Source: Polytrichum commune
Taxonomy: Eukaryota > Streptophyta > Polytrichopsida > Polytrichales > Polytrichaceae
NCBI GenBank assembly: GCA_950295325.1
Contig: OX485804.1
Coordinates: 19,778,001-19,842,000 of the forward strand
Reading direction: 5' to 3'
DNA length: 64,000 nt
The position numbers were made by a program, and so were the translations under genes. The notes beneath the pieces are model-generated. The model did no database searches. It saw only the letters and a list, made by a program, of their open reading frames with translations, and was not told the origin of the DNA. The first letter of the stretch is position 1, and each line of letters begins with the position of its first letter. This document shows positions 37,371 through 49,289 of this stretch, one piece after another.

Positions 37371-40300
37371 ATGGCAGAAGACCCAGAGAAGGCCGCTGGG
37401 GACAATGAGGACGAGGAAGAGGTGGTCACTGCTCCAGTTGTCGAAACAGCGGAAGAGAAGATGGATCGCATACGAAATGTCAAATTCCCTGTCATTCCCA
37501 AGTTAGCAGAAACAATGCAACGCGTCTTCCCCTACTTCGTCAGGAAAGGAGCGAAGAAGAAGACCGAGCTTCTAGAGAGGCAACAACCCTAACTTCTCCA
37601 TCTCACCAATCTGTCCCTCAATGCATGCAACTGAAACCTCCAAATAGGTTGAACTACGCTGGTACAAGTGCAACTAGGCTGCCTCTTCACCCATGCAAAT
37701 TACAATTTGGGTCAAAACCACAGAAAGAAAAGAAACTCATAACTTTGTCACCGATCCGTATAGCAACCACTGTAAACACAAATAAAAATTCATGTATTCT
37801 GTTCCTGTGTTAATCAAATATTCAAAATAGTGTGGACTGTCCATAAATGATTGTGTTGCAATCTAATTGCACATATCAGTGTACATAAATTCCTTGAAAT
37901 CATCTTCAGGACTACAAAGTAAAATGAAACAGAATGAGAAGAGACCCAAATGTTTCTTGGCACTTGCATAAATGAGAATCCATCCATCATCAGAGTACCC
38001 ATGCAGCTCATGGATGGTCTCCGTGGTGGTGTGATGCCCACTCACTTGAAAGTAGGAGGGTTTTTGCTCACCCGTGGTTGCAGTCATATAACGAGGTCTT
38101 TATGTTATGTAGTTTCTTAATTCATGGTGGGGGCTGGATGGGACGTTGGTTTCTTTCTAGTTTTTCATTTGGTTGAGGATATGCAGATTGGATGTTTGAT
38201 AGACAATTTGGTGTATTTTATCCAGTAAAATTTTGGTGAGGCGTTTAAGCATAATCATCTCCAGGACTGCATGAAATCTGTAAAGTCATTCCGCATAATG
38301 TCATGTGGATCTGACACAGTTGGATCGAAGTCACACACACAATTGCATGCCAATAGATACACAAAAGGCTGAGAGGAAGAAAAATTGCACCAGCAGAGTG
38401 GCACAGGGTTAGGCAAGGAAGCCACTATTTTCAGCTATACAGGTCTAGAAGAGTTATTCTTTGACTCAATGGGACTTTCCATTGGGAGTCGGTTCCGTAT
38501 GATTTTTCCCAGGTTTATTTTGCATACAATATCAATAAATATCTCTCTGCTTGTGATCGTGCATACTCAGAGGTAGAGTTTGAATTTGGATTGAATCACC
38601 TCTTGGCATGAAAAAATGAGTTTGACCCTCAATAAACCAATACAGTATGTTCTTTGCTCAAACCTCCACATTACCTCCAAGCATGCATCCAAATCTTACT
38701 AAACACGGAGGATATTGTATGCAAAACAACCAACTCTCAATCAAAAGTCATGTTAAGTTAAGAGGATGAACTCTAGTTTCATGTTAATCATGTGGTTTGA
38801 GGTGTCAGGAAATTGTCCACGGGGCCTATTTTCATAGGAGTGCCTCCGAGTCACTTGCAACCACAAATCAAATTGCATGTATTAAGGGATCGAGGTAAGA
38901 AATATTTTGGCAGTGCTTATGTTAATTCCAACTTGAAGTTTCGACCTAGGTTTGCAGATAAGTCTCCAGCCTATCCTAATATGCTCATAGTGTGCCATAT
39001 ACTGCGATTTCCGGCTGCCTGGTTCTTGATATGCAGTGTCTCTATTCAATGTGATAGTATTTTTTGACTTTCACGGAACGTGTATTTCTGCTGGTACAGG
39101 GAGGCTGGCCCCATGTTGCACGCCCTGGCATTCAACCCAAGTGAAGAACAAATTGCAAAACTCTGTGAAAATGTAAGATACCTTTAGGCCATACATTTTT
39201 TGGGGGGAGTGCGAATTCTGGTGCCTAAACAATCTGTTGATATCTTTACTAGAGAACCACGGAGACTTGCACAAATGTGGTGTTTGTTCTGTACTTGAAT
39301 CACTTCTGTGGCTGAATCATCAGGCAAGATACAAGGAAGTGCAAGCGACATCAAGGGGCCATTTTGAATATGCTAATTTTGAGCAGAGGGTGATGGAATA
39401 TCTACACTATGAACCTAATGCTTTCAAACGCCATCCAAAGGAAAAAGTTCATGAAGCTTTGCTTGTAAGTGTTCTGACAAATTGCAAACAATCAGCAAAT
39501 CTACACTAGATATGAGATTTAGTGTCATATGGTATATTTTGTCACTATGGTAACTTTTCGGATGATACTTCTTTTGAATACGTGAACAAATATTGTCATG
39601 GATGATGGATGAGTTCATCCATTGGCCAAAACCCTACCTTCACTTGTCAGCAACTTGTGGTGAAATATTGTCATGGATGATTGCAATTTGGATGAAAAAT
39701 CACTTGGTAAGTGACAGTAATTGCAACACTGTAAATCTATAATCCCCCGAGAAATTTACAAGGAATAACAAACAATGTTGGGTTAACATTTAGTGTTGGT
39801 GACGCTACACCGCGGTTTACAATTAGTATTGAGCAAGACAGTAAGAGGACACTAAATATCATGTTTAGTGTAGTAATGATGTGTAGGTGGATAGAAAGGC
39901 AACCAAAAAGCTCGGAGTGTTGGTTCTGCCGTTTGAGCTTTTAGATAACAGCCTTAATATTCAAGAGAAACCAAAATATACACTAGACAAGTTGCTGTTG
40001 TGATAGGAAAGGCTTAAGATTTTGTTGAAGATCACATGCTTCAAATATAGATAGGCATTGTATTCCCGAGTCACAAAATATTTCTTGATGCCATTTTAAT
40101 TTGACAAAATCTGCAATGTTCGTGCTGTTAAAAAGTCTTCAATGAAATGATTTGAAGATGTTACGATGATCCTTGAAGTCGCAGTGCCTGACCTTGATTG
40201 ACACAACGAATGTGGTGATACAGATTATGTGTGGAGGACAGGAGGAGGTTGAAGCAGAAGACTTCAAAGTACCCAACACTGTCCTCTCATCCTTACTCTT

Positions 40301-41522
40301 AATAAAAGAATAACTATGACATCACTGACGACTTCAATGCAATGCATGGTGCTTGAGCAACATTGCACTTATCAGGAGCTTGTGTTTTTTTTTACGAGTT
40401 CCAGAGTTTCAACAGGTCAAAGGAGCACGAAAAGTTCTTGACGAACGTATTTTAGTAAAAAGTCAAGCACATAACTTAACCATGGGTATCGTTCAGACTG
40501 TTGTTCACGAATCATAATCATGCTTTCTGGAAAACTGCCTCCCCCCTTTGAACTCTGCCTCATCTCTTCTCTGCATAATTTTATGCAATCCACCTTGGGA
40601 GGATATAGTGTAATTACATATTCACTACACTGAATGTAATATTTGGTGCCAGTTACTATTTGGAGTTGTAAACACAGTGCTATGCCTTTCTTTACTATTG
40701 ATGTGTTTTTAAACCAAGTAAAGTTGTTAACGTTCTATAATGTCCAAACAATCAATTTGACATTTGTTGGTAAAAATTTGAGATATGCAATAAAATCGCT
40801 ATAGCAGTGTGTAATTCCAAATAGTCAGTGACACTAAAATACAATATTTAGTGTAGTAAGATAGATGTGTGTTGTTCAGATGCTATTCAGTTTGCACCCA
40901 CTTCTCGTAGGATATGAAACACGCAATTAGAGCGAGACAATTAGCAGATCCAAATCATGCCCACAGCCATTTGCCATTTGCGTCATAATTTCTTCAGCTC
41001 ATATGAATATCTCACCCGTGATCAAGGTGAAGATTCCCGTGCTCAATAAGTGGTCATATAGGTCCCTTGACCAGGTTGCCTCGTGAACCTAGAATGATCA
41101 GCACAGCACATTTTGGGCTCAAAGTCCAATCTCTTTTCAACACATTTCTTTCCGGTGTTTGTTTATAGATCCACTCGTTACCACACACAGGTGTCCATAT
41201 TAATGCGACAACTTTGAGACAATGGAAGGATGGAAATTTCAGTCAAGTGCAACAATGAGAGTGGCCACGTAGGGAAGATGTGGAGTTTTCGGAGAGCTTG
41301 GTGGACAAGGTTTCCTGATAATCTTGCGCCCCTGTATGTCAGAAAATAATGAGGACAAGAGGCAACGTACTCACGGAAGATGAGGCGGTGAAGATGTTGC
41401 GAGTGGCCAGAGACATGGACACAGGGAAAGTCTACCTTGAAGAGTATGCAACAATTCTCGCCGAAGACGGCCTTCCAAAACCCCCGGATCCTCTCGAGCC
41501 TTGTGACGAGATTTACAGATGA
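37371..41522 (+). CDS. Dynein regulatory complex subunit 8-like (EFCAB2 family), one exon not found
   Basis: Confident exons: 38809-38894, 39100-39172, 39324-39464 and 41343-41522. The likely first exon is 37371-37538 (ATG in ACGATGGC; acidic, then IPKLAETMQRVFPYF). All joins are phase-consistent except across the gap 39465-41342. Key blocks are REAGPMLHALAFNPSEEQIA, GHFEYANFEQRVMEYL, HPKEKVHEALL, and GNVLTEDEAVKMLRVARDMD then TGKVYLEEYATIL. They follow the order of EFCAB2/DRC8: EF-hand helix with RE(I/A)G, CPTE-like loop, a second hand, RPIPEDVLLRAF-like segment, then LT.DE and a final EF-like loop. DRC8 is part of the nexin-dynein regulatory complex of motile flagella. Calcium ligands look degenerate. 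The third EF-hand start should lie in the unaccounted 1.9 kb, where two MITEs are inserted; I could not find it. The first exon could instead be a separate 73-aa gene (37371-37592). Confidence 0.6.
39501..39873. mobile_element. ACACTAAA-type MITE, copy 2
   Basis: Starts CTACACTAGATATGAGATTT and ends GTTTAGTGTAG. Its body is closely similar to copies 1 and 3. It begins 36 bases after the splice donor at 39464 of the DRC8-like gene. Confidence 0.8.
40624..40856. mobile_element. Short ACACTAAA-type MITE with a different interior
   Basis: Begins CTACACTGAATGTAATATTT and ends ACAATATTTAGTGTAG. The ends match the family but the 200-bp interior does not match copies 1-3. It lies in the intron gap of the DRC8-like gene. 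Confidence 0.55.
40895..41205 (+). repeat. Dispersed 315-bp repeat, third copy
   Basis: Collinear with 21285-21600 and 21950-22265: AGGATATGAAACACGCAATT, AGCTCATATGAATATC, GTGGTCATATAGGTCCC, AAAGTCCAATCTCTTTTC. It ends about 140 bases before the last exon of the DRC8-like gene. Confidence 0.6.
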
Positions 41523-42438
41523 ACTTCCGGCCATTGGAACGACAGTGGATCATCGATTTGAAGAAGTAAGTGTCTGTATCGGTTTCGATTGACGAAACAA
41601 CAGCTTGGGACATCTTGTTTAGCATCTTGTTTGTTGCTCTCAGTCCAAATCTGATGCAGTCACCACATCTCCTCCAAGTTCATCACTCTAAATTGTACCT
41701 TGGATATGAAAAAGAGAAACGAGAAAAATGAAGCAACAAAGAATAATGCGAAAAACATGACATTATTCAATTGCACGGTTGTGTTCCATCCTATATTTAA
41801 CATGTGACATGGGCTTCCACTATCTTACGTTAATGGGAAGAAGCTTAAAAAAAACAAGAAGAAGTTGACACCGCACGAATGATGGATAGTGCCGGTATAT
41901 ATAGTAAGAATATTGTGAATAGTGTTGGTATTTTCAATGATAGTGTTGATAGTAATAGTATTTTTTTATCAATAATACCCGGATGAACAATGTTTCTTAT
42001 AAACAGTGCCGGGATGAACAATGATTCATGTGAATAATGCCAAGAGTATAAGGGTTAGTTTCCATGTAGGCCGCTTGCCCACCGGATTGATGTGAGCTTT
42101 TTATTCTATTTAATAATTTAAGAATTCTACTGACGTAGGATATTGTGATACTAGATAGGAACATGTGTTATATGTTGGTATGGCACATGCAAAGGGGTTC
42201 CATTGTCCCATGCCTTTAATTAGATTGAGTCATTTTGTTAGTTTGGGTGAGTATGAATGCACATAAGGTATGTGGACCTTATGTGGTCTCTCTTCTTAAT
42301 CAAACACTTACAATTGAGTGGGGCTTGAAGTTAAGAATGGCCACCAATAAGGGCCAACTCACATGGGGTCCCCCAAGCCCCAAGTCCCAAGTATGACATG
42401 CCAAATGCCTACATGGCAACATTTTTTGGAGGTGAGGT

Positions 42439-43660
42439 CACGGGTAGATCACTCTAAGGCATTTTTGTGCACCACGTGCGGCTGGGGGTTATTTGTTTTG
42501 GGGCTATTTACCTCGGGGGGTGCACCTTTCATTAAAATCTAGAATCACGTGCGTTCACTGCATACTCTAAAAACCCCCTATATACAAGTTATTTTTTGTG
42601 AAATGAAGTAATACACATACAATTGCAACAATAAATATACAAGTGACAATATGTATACACAAAAAAACATCCATTCATATATAGTCATTAACATAAGTAT
42701 ACAAATATACTTTTGAACAATAATCAACCCCTATAATATGTATAACAAAATATCCTAGCTTTCATCAACAAAGTCGTTGAAAACTTTTTCATCTCCCGGA
42801 TGTAACTCATAAACATTTGATTCACCAATATATGTCATTATAGCCAATGCAATTATTGTCTCTAAGTCTACCATCAAATGATCAGTAAGATCATATGTCC
42901 ACTTGTTGTTAGCCCCTTTTTGATACCAACATAAACCAATCTCCACGTTTGATGGACGGTCCATCAAGTCAATTGGATCCCTATACTCCACCCAACGATT
43001 ACAAAACTTCCTCCGCATCCAATATGAAAACTTATGATATGTAGTATAGTAACAGTACCATACAAGTACAGTTATTGTATATTTTTTAAAGGCCTTCCAT
43101 ATATGTACGTAACTATAAATTCTAACATGTATACCATATGTATACGTAATACGGCAAGGTCCAAATCAATACCCCTCCTGTGCACTCACGTATACTCGTA
43201 CATGTTTAGTACAGTGCACCCCCCGAGCTATTTACCTTCAAGGGTTGAATTAAAGCCTCCCTATAATTACTTAAATTTCAAAAATGGCCCATTTGTTTGC
43301 ACCCTTTCATTACTTATATTGTCCAAATCATTGTAATTTTTTGTACTCTATATTCCTTTTAATTCATTTTTGGACAGATGGAAATCCCAATTATCATTCT
43401 TCCCCATGAGTCCTAAACCCATTTACATACCATACTAAACATACCTTCTAGGATCCTTATCTTCAGCCCCTATATTAATTTTACAAAAAAATAATGGCCC
43501 ACGTTTTAAGTCCATCTAACTTACTTATAATGGGATTGTCTACATTTAATGGCCCCTTCATTATTTGGAATTCCTTTATAATTTTTATTTCAAATGATTT
43601 TAATCCTCTCTATATTATGCCGCACGTCGTTTTTAAAATGCACTAAGTGATCTACCCGTG
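42439..43660. mobile_element. hAT-like non-autonomous transposon with 8-bp target duplication
   Basis: The left end CACGGGTAGATCACT followed by GGCATTTT and ACGTGCGGC is mirrored at the right (GCCGCACGTCG, AAAATGCA, AGTGATCTACCCGTG). The imperfect terminal inverted repeat is about 45 bp. GGTGAGGT flanks the element exactly on both sides (42431-42438 and 43661-43668). An 8-bp duplication with CA...TG ends fits the hAT superfamily. The 1,222-bp body has no transposase but holds a minus-strand open frame (42755-43018). Confidence 0.85.
42755..43018 (-). pseudogene. ORF carried inside the hAT-like element, probably a captured gene fragment
   Basis: 87 codons from ATG, and the frame stays open a little further upstream. 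It encodes MRRKFCNRWVEYRDPIDLMD and ends YELHPGDEKVFNDFVDES. The composition is protein-like and unlike a transposase. The block TYDLTDHLMVDLETIIALAI faintly recalls the C-terminal strand-helix part of LURP-one-like proteins, but I would not assign it. Capture of host exons by non-autonomous elements is known; whether this is one needs a parent gene. Confidence 0.4.
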
Positions 43661-46089
43661 GGTGAGGTTTGGGACCTGTGTTAGGAGTTGGGTCAACCAA
43701 AACAAACTCTCAACACAAAACCCTATAATTTTTTAATATAATAATTAAGATTTAACTTTCATGGGTATAAACCATACTTTGAGGGTTTTTTGAGGCTCAA
43801 AAGTAGGGACTTGCTAAGTTGACATGCGTGTGAACTGGCCATGAGACATATATTATGCATCATGAGATTGAGATATTTGGTAAGATGAATCAATCATTCT
43901 AAGTTCGGCAATTTACACAACTGGGAATGCATATGTGATCAGTGACTTTGATCTGTAATAACTTTTACATTCCACTCCAATTCTTAAACCTCGAATGACA
44001 ATCTTCGTGATTCGCAATTGATAACCGTATGAGACAAACCTCAAACCTATCCAACAATCATATCGTGTATGGAATTGGAAGTGCCCACAATAGGATCATG
44101 TGCGCTCCATGAACCTCATGAAGTTAAGTTGGGCATCATGGCACTTTTGCAATTGGCAATCCCACATTGTGCATGGCCTGCTCATATTAAAGCCATCTAA
44201 CTCAAGCCCCTTGCCGGCATGCCTTCTCATTCTCATGTCCACACAAAGATTTGATCTCCACAAGGTTCCTTGCAGCCATGTTGCAAATCAAGTGGGGGCC
44301 ACTTAATACTAAGGATCGGTTCACATTGGGTCCAAAGTCCCAAGTCCCACTCATGTTGGCTAGTCCCAACATGGAGGCAAAGTCACAAATGTTGAGCCTC
44401 AAGAAACCAACAAAATTTGGTTTATATTCATTAGAGTAAGATCTTGGCAGTTATATGCAGATACTTCTCAAGATTTGTGTTCAGAGTGGAGTCTAGCTTT
44501 TTTGCTTGACCCAACTTCGAACAAAAGTTGCCCACAAGTCCCAAGTCTCATTTTTAGAAAGTGTTGTCATGTAGGCATCCATGTCATATAATTGGGACTT
44601 AAGACTTGGGACCCCATGTGAAGTGGTAAGTCCCAACTTGCATGCTCTCAAATTTTCATCAATTGAGAATCAAATTTAAGTTTTGTGTGATCATGGGCCT
44701 TCAAGTGTAGTTCAAAGGGCATAGTACATGACCGAGCTTTCAACCATATGCTATTTATTACCATCCTATTCTTGTGGGTCCATTTACACAATAAGTAATA
44801 ACAAAATAAGTGTGGATGTGAGATTTTAAAGTGTCATGGTAAGAATTTTTTATGGCACGGGAGACATATACTAAGTTATGTCCCCCCTTGTGGGCACTTC
44901 CAACTCCAAAGACAATTATGACCCAATTTCTTGGGGCCACGTGGGAGACATATACAAAGATAACAAAGGCATTAGGCTCACCTACTTTATACCAAAACTT
45001 GATTCATAATTAAGCCCTAGTAACCCTTAGGCATCAAAAATATATATAGCAAAAGGAGGAAAACAAAGGATCCAAGTCATGACAATAGTGAAATGCTTCT
45101 AGTTGCATGGCTCAAGTACAAACTTGTGATTGCACTACACCATTTAAGGTATTTATTGATACATATTATTGGCAATAAGGCCATGCTATAACTTATTCCT
45201 ATAGGTCTGATGTTTTATCAATAAACGTCAAATAATTTGTTCGAACATTACAGAGCATCAATGCCTTTACTTAATAAAAAGTTACATTTCAAGTAAAAAG
45301 GTATAGCGCAACATAACCCCGAATTGTAAGTGACAATAAACACCATGAACGGTGTAGTGCAAAGGGGAAGTCTTCTTCAAGAAGGTACACAAGCGTAGGT
45401 GACGGGAGAACGAATTCAAATCGTCCTCACATCTCCTTTGTGGTATTCCATAATGTCACATGTTGCACTAATTCACTAGTATCACGCATCCATGTTAACA
45501 CTACAAAACTCTGTAATATCATGTGCACTTTGGTTGCCCCAGGTGTGATACTACGGAGTTTAGAGTGTCTCTTAATTCTAATAGTGTCATATCAACAAAA
45601 TGGTTGGTGGCATCACACGGCGCACGTGGCCTTGCTAGATGTATGATGAATGGTCGGATCTTTCCGGAACAAACAAGGAAAGTAGCACCTCAAAGAGTAA
45701 GAAAGGGATGACTTGACTACATGCAATGCATCCGTCTTGAGGCTGAATAGATTACACCAAACAAGGACTTTAATATGTTATTTTTATGGTTTGGCCATTG
45801 AAGTACGTGCTCTCTCACGGAGTATGGCACATAACTTAAGTTCATCAGTATCACATGAGTCTTATATTTAACATTGGCCCCTAGTAAGGTCAGGGTGACC
45901 TCTAGGCTCCCAGCCACCGTTGCCAGCTCAGACATAAAGGATGCCACATAGGACGTAAACGTCAATGCCAATCTTGGGAACACATAAGCCATGTTTCTGA
46001 CACGTGTCAGATTCCACGTCAGACATTTTTCAACGGCGCCCGCCCCTTCACTTACCTCCGTATAAGTTACATAAAGAAACTACACTAAT

Positions 46090-46215
46090 GCCCCCTCCCC
46101 ACCTCACTTTACCAAATAACCAAAGTCTTTTCTAAAAAATAGGTAAAGCTTCCTTGGGTATAGCGGAGGCGTCCGGCTATCCCAATGCGTTTACAAGAAC
46201 TTGCTCCGGAGATTG
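46090..46215 (-). repeat. Dispersed repeat, inverted partner of 20240-20375
   Basis: Reverse-complement match to 20240-20375: TGCCCCCTCCCCAC, ACCAAAGTCTTTTC, GGTAAAGCTTCC, GCTATCCCAATGC, AAGAACTTGCTCCGGAGATT. Confidence 0.65.
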
Positions 46216-46503
46216 TCGAGTAGGTTTTTGCTAAGTAGCTTTCACACATGGTCATTGTTTTATCTATCAAGCAATGAATGTTGGATAGTTGTTGTCCCAT
46301 CCCCAAATGCCTTAGGGCAAGGCCACTCACCCTGCATCTGCACTTTTACATCCGCGATGCAGATGCGGATGCAGGGCAATGCCCCACTCAAACTGGCATA
46401 ATTGAAATTTGGATGAAGAAATTTGGGGGAGGTGCAGAACTCCCTGCATTTCCTCGAGTTATGCAAGAAGCCTGCTATCAACTAAAAGACAAAGAATTTT
46501 GTC

Positions 46504-46835
46504 AGAGAAATTACCGGTTGAGGCTTGGGGTTCAGGAAACTTACCCTTCACGTACACATGAACTGCTTGAGTTTGAGAAATTACCGGTTGAGGCTTGGGG
46601 TTCAGAGAAATTACCTGCTTGGGGTTGAGAAATTACCTGTTACAGATGAACCGGTTGAGATTGAGAAATAACCCGTTGAAGATGAAGACTTCCGGAAAAT
46701 TACACATCACGGATGAGCCGGTTGAGTTTGAGAAATAGCCGGTTGAAGATGAAGTCTTCAGGAAAGTTACACATCATGGATGAGCCGGTTGAGTTTGAGA
46801 AATAACCCGTTGAAGATCAAGATTTCAGGAAAAAA
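46504..46835 (+). repeat. Tandem array of 67-bp units, with solo copies elsewhere
   Basis: GATGARCCGGTTGAG-type starts recur at 46645, 46712 and 46779, a 67-bp period. Each is followed by GAGAAATA, CGTTGAAGAT, and CAGGAAA or CCGGAAA with TTACA. Shortened, rearranged units precede at 46504-46640. Solo relatives lie at 33851, 35268 and 48186, usually just after GGGGAG and CCGGC-like sequence. Confidence 0.75.
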
Positions 46836-47319
46836 ATTTAGGTGATTTCTGAACATTAATGGTAAAATCCTACCATTTCCAAGTCCAACCAGAATGCAGA
46901 AAGCAAGATGAGTGGCAATTTTGCCTCGGTCTGCATCTGCATCCTGGAGGGAGGCCACTTTTCATTCCTGGATGTAGATGCAGATCCAGGAACAATTGGG
47001 CTAAGCCTTGCTCTTACTACTCATCTATCTTACCATCGGTTTTTGTTAATGAAGCTCCTCGTGCCCTCATAGTTGAGACTAAAAAGCAACCAATCACAAG
47101 GGCGGGAGGTGACACTTTTAAAGGTCCTACGTTCTTGCCTCATGTCTAGGTACCAACGGGAGGGTCGGTGCTTGAGGCTTAAAACCTCCACTCTTAAACC
47201 ATGCCACATCATTTGCCAACTAGGCTCGGCACTAAATAATGTCGATGGGTGTGAAGGCCATGGTCTTAGAACCAACTTTTAGGCTCAACTAAAGTCAGGT
47301 GGGGAGCGGGCATAATACT

Positions 47320-47502
47320 CCCACTTAGTGCGTGTTACTAGTTGGAGTTACACGGTGCTATAATTCTGATGAGAATGTAATGTTTTACCAAGAAAAATCA
47401 TTTTAGGTTTCTATAATGTCTGAACAACCCATTGAACTTTCGCCAAGTAAGAGGTAGTTATTGCACTCCGTAACTCAGAAATAGTAACACGCACTAATTG
47501 GG
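47320..47502. mobile_element. Small MITE nested in the inverted-repeat loop
   Basis: Left CCCACTTAGTGCGTGTTACT followed by GAGTTAC, and right GTAACTC followed by AGTAACACGCACTAATTGGG, form an imperfect inverted repeat of about 40 bp. The element is 183 bp. No clear target duplication. Confidence 0.65.
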
Positions 47503-48111
47503 ATGATTGGTGTAGACTTCAAGAGTTTTGACGAGAGGGAAAACCAAACAGGAACTTTGGTGGATTGCATGGGGATCGAGAGGCTCTTACAAGTCCACAT
47601 AAGTAGACAATGTGTGGCCACTTTGTGGGCATTTCCAACTCCACGTACACTTCTAACTGTTGGATTGAATGAGCAATTGCAAACATTTCATCATCATAGA
47701 TTTGCAAATGCAACACGAGTTTTGTTGTGTAGATATCTAATCGAAAGAAGTCGGAGAACGTGGAAAACGAACCAAAAAACACCCACATACGGTAATGGAT
47801 GACAACCATGACATAGTGATTCCAAGTTTGGGAGGTGTTTGGTGCTCAAAATAGGTTGTGCTAATTAACTGGCATAAGAGGCAATCAACTTATAACAACA
47901 CACTGTTATTCATCTCCATAAGCAGGTTCCATTCCACCAAAGGGGAAAATAGGTTGAGGCCTTGGGGGAGTTTGGGGCTATAATAAGAAACCGTGTTTGT
48001 CACCTACTGGATCACCATCCTAATGAGGTCGCGATCTCCAAGAAAAAAACACATAATTATTGCCCCCTTCCCACCTGACTCTAGCTAATAAGACTAGTAG
48101 GCTGCCCACAC

Positions 48112-48396
48112 ATACTGGTGGTGGGTAGCAGTGAACGGACAAACTGCCACTAGTAAGTGTGGGCGAGAACTGGGGAGAGCCGGCGATTAGTCCAGATGAA
48201 CAGGTTGATTTTGAAAAATTACCCGGTTGCAGTTCAAGACTTCAGGAGAATTTGGTGCCTAAAGTTACAAAGATGCATTGGTTGATTTTGATGCAGGACT
48301 GATGCGACCAGTCGCTGACACTGCTACAAAGTGATAAAAAAACTCAACCCTGCTGGTGGGAGTCGACGACTAGCCTCACCACCAGCAAGTGTGGGG
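48112..48396. mobile_element. Small MITE inserted in one arm of the inverted repeat
   Basis: Left CCCACACATACTGGTGGTGG and right CCTCACCACCAGCAAGTGTG are inverted copies with a few mismatches. The interval interrupts the otherwise collinear arm, as an insertion would. It also carries a solo relative of the 67-bp repeat (48186). Confidence 0.55.
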
Positions 48397-49289
48397 AGGC
48401 TATAAAAGTTGGTTCTAACAACCCGGCCTTCACACCCATCGATATTATCTAGTGCCGAGCCTACTTGGCAAATGATGTGGCATGTTTTAAGAGTGGAGGT
48501 TTTAAGCCTCCAACATCGACCCTCCCATCGGTACCTAAACATGAGGCAAGAATATAGGAGCTTTAAAAGCGTTGCCCCCCGCCCTTGTGATTGGTCGCTT
48601 TTGAGTCTTAGCTATGAGGGCACGAGGGGGGAGTGCTATCTTGTGAGCGGTGAGCAGTGAGCGGTGAAGAAAACAAAATATTTGGTAATAGGACCCCCTA
48701 GTATCCTATAACCGTGGCCTAAAGAATTTTTTTTTTAAGATTCAATAATAAGAAGATTGGGGAGGACAAACAATATGAATGCTAGATTGCAAGTAGTGAG
48801 CAATGAAAAAGACCAATATGTACACAACTCGGGGTTGCTAGTATGTGAGCATGCGAGCGTGAACATGTGAGCCTTCAATTTTTTCCCGGTTATGGTTTGT
48901 AAATCCGTTGGGGACCTATGACTATGGAATTACATGTAAGGGTCTATAGTCCAAATGAACAACAAATGAAAATGTTGCTAAAACAATTTTGCACTAAAAA
49001 TGAACTAATATACATTCAACTGTTGAGATAATAATAATGTAATTGGAGACAATGTGTAAGCAAACTCATGTTGAAAACTAGTGTAGCATGTTAGAATGTC
49101 TCATTATAATACACATCAATGTAAAATTTGAATACATCATAAGACCATCATAAGGGTGACATTTACGAAGTCTAAAACATAAAGAACAACAAAAGTGGAT
49201 TGTAGATATAAATCGGGTAATAGATTTAAATTGTTGAAGTTCTTGAAAATCAAATATCAAAAATCAAAAATCAAACCATGAATACAAAC

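Larger units (their letters stand above)
47053..48630. repeat. Large inverted repeat with arms of about 230 bp
   Basis: 47053-47281 and 48403-48630 are reverse complements at roughly 85-90% by eye. Shared blocks include CTCGTGCCCTCATAG, CAATCACAAGGGCGG, TTCTTGCCTCATGT, CTTAAAACCTCCACTCTTAA, TGCCACATCATTTGCCAA and GATGGGTGTGAAGGCC. The arm extends to 47315 on the left; its partner is displaced to 48056-48090 by an inserted element. Another element sits in the loop. A transcript through this would fold into a long hairpin. Confidence 0.8.

Noticed and set aside
46278-46628. 116-codon open frame
   Set aside because: It lies across a palindromic GATGCAGATGC-rich segment and the start of the 67-bp tandem units; composition is that of a repeat.
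46315-47017. A possible element with AGGGCAAGGC / GCCTTGCTCT ends enclosing the 67-bp array
   Set aside because: Only about 10 bases of end similarity and no target duplication; too weak to list as an element.
47048-47285. Protein-coding interpretation of the inverted-repeat arms
   Set aside because: Frames in the two arms differ by indels and lack conservation of any reading.
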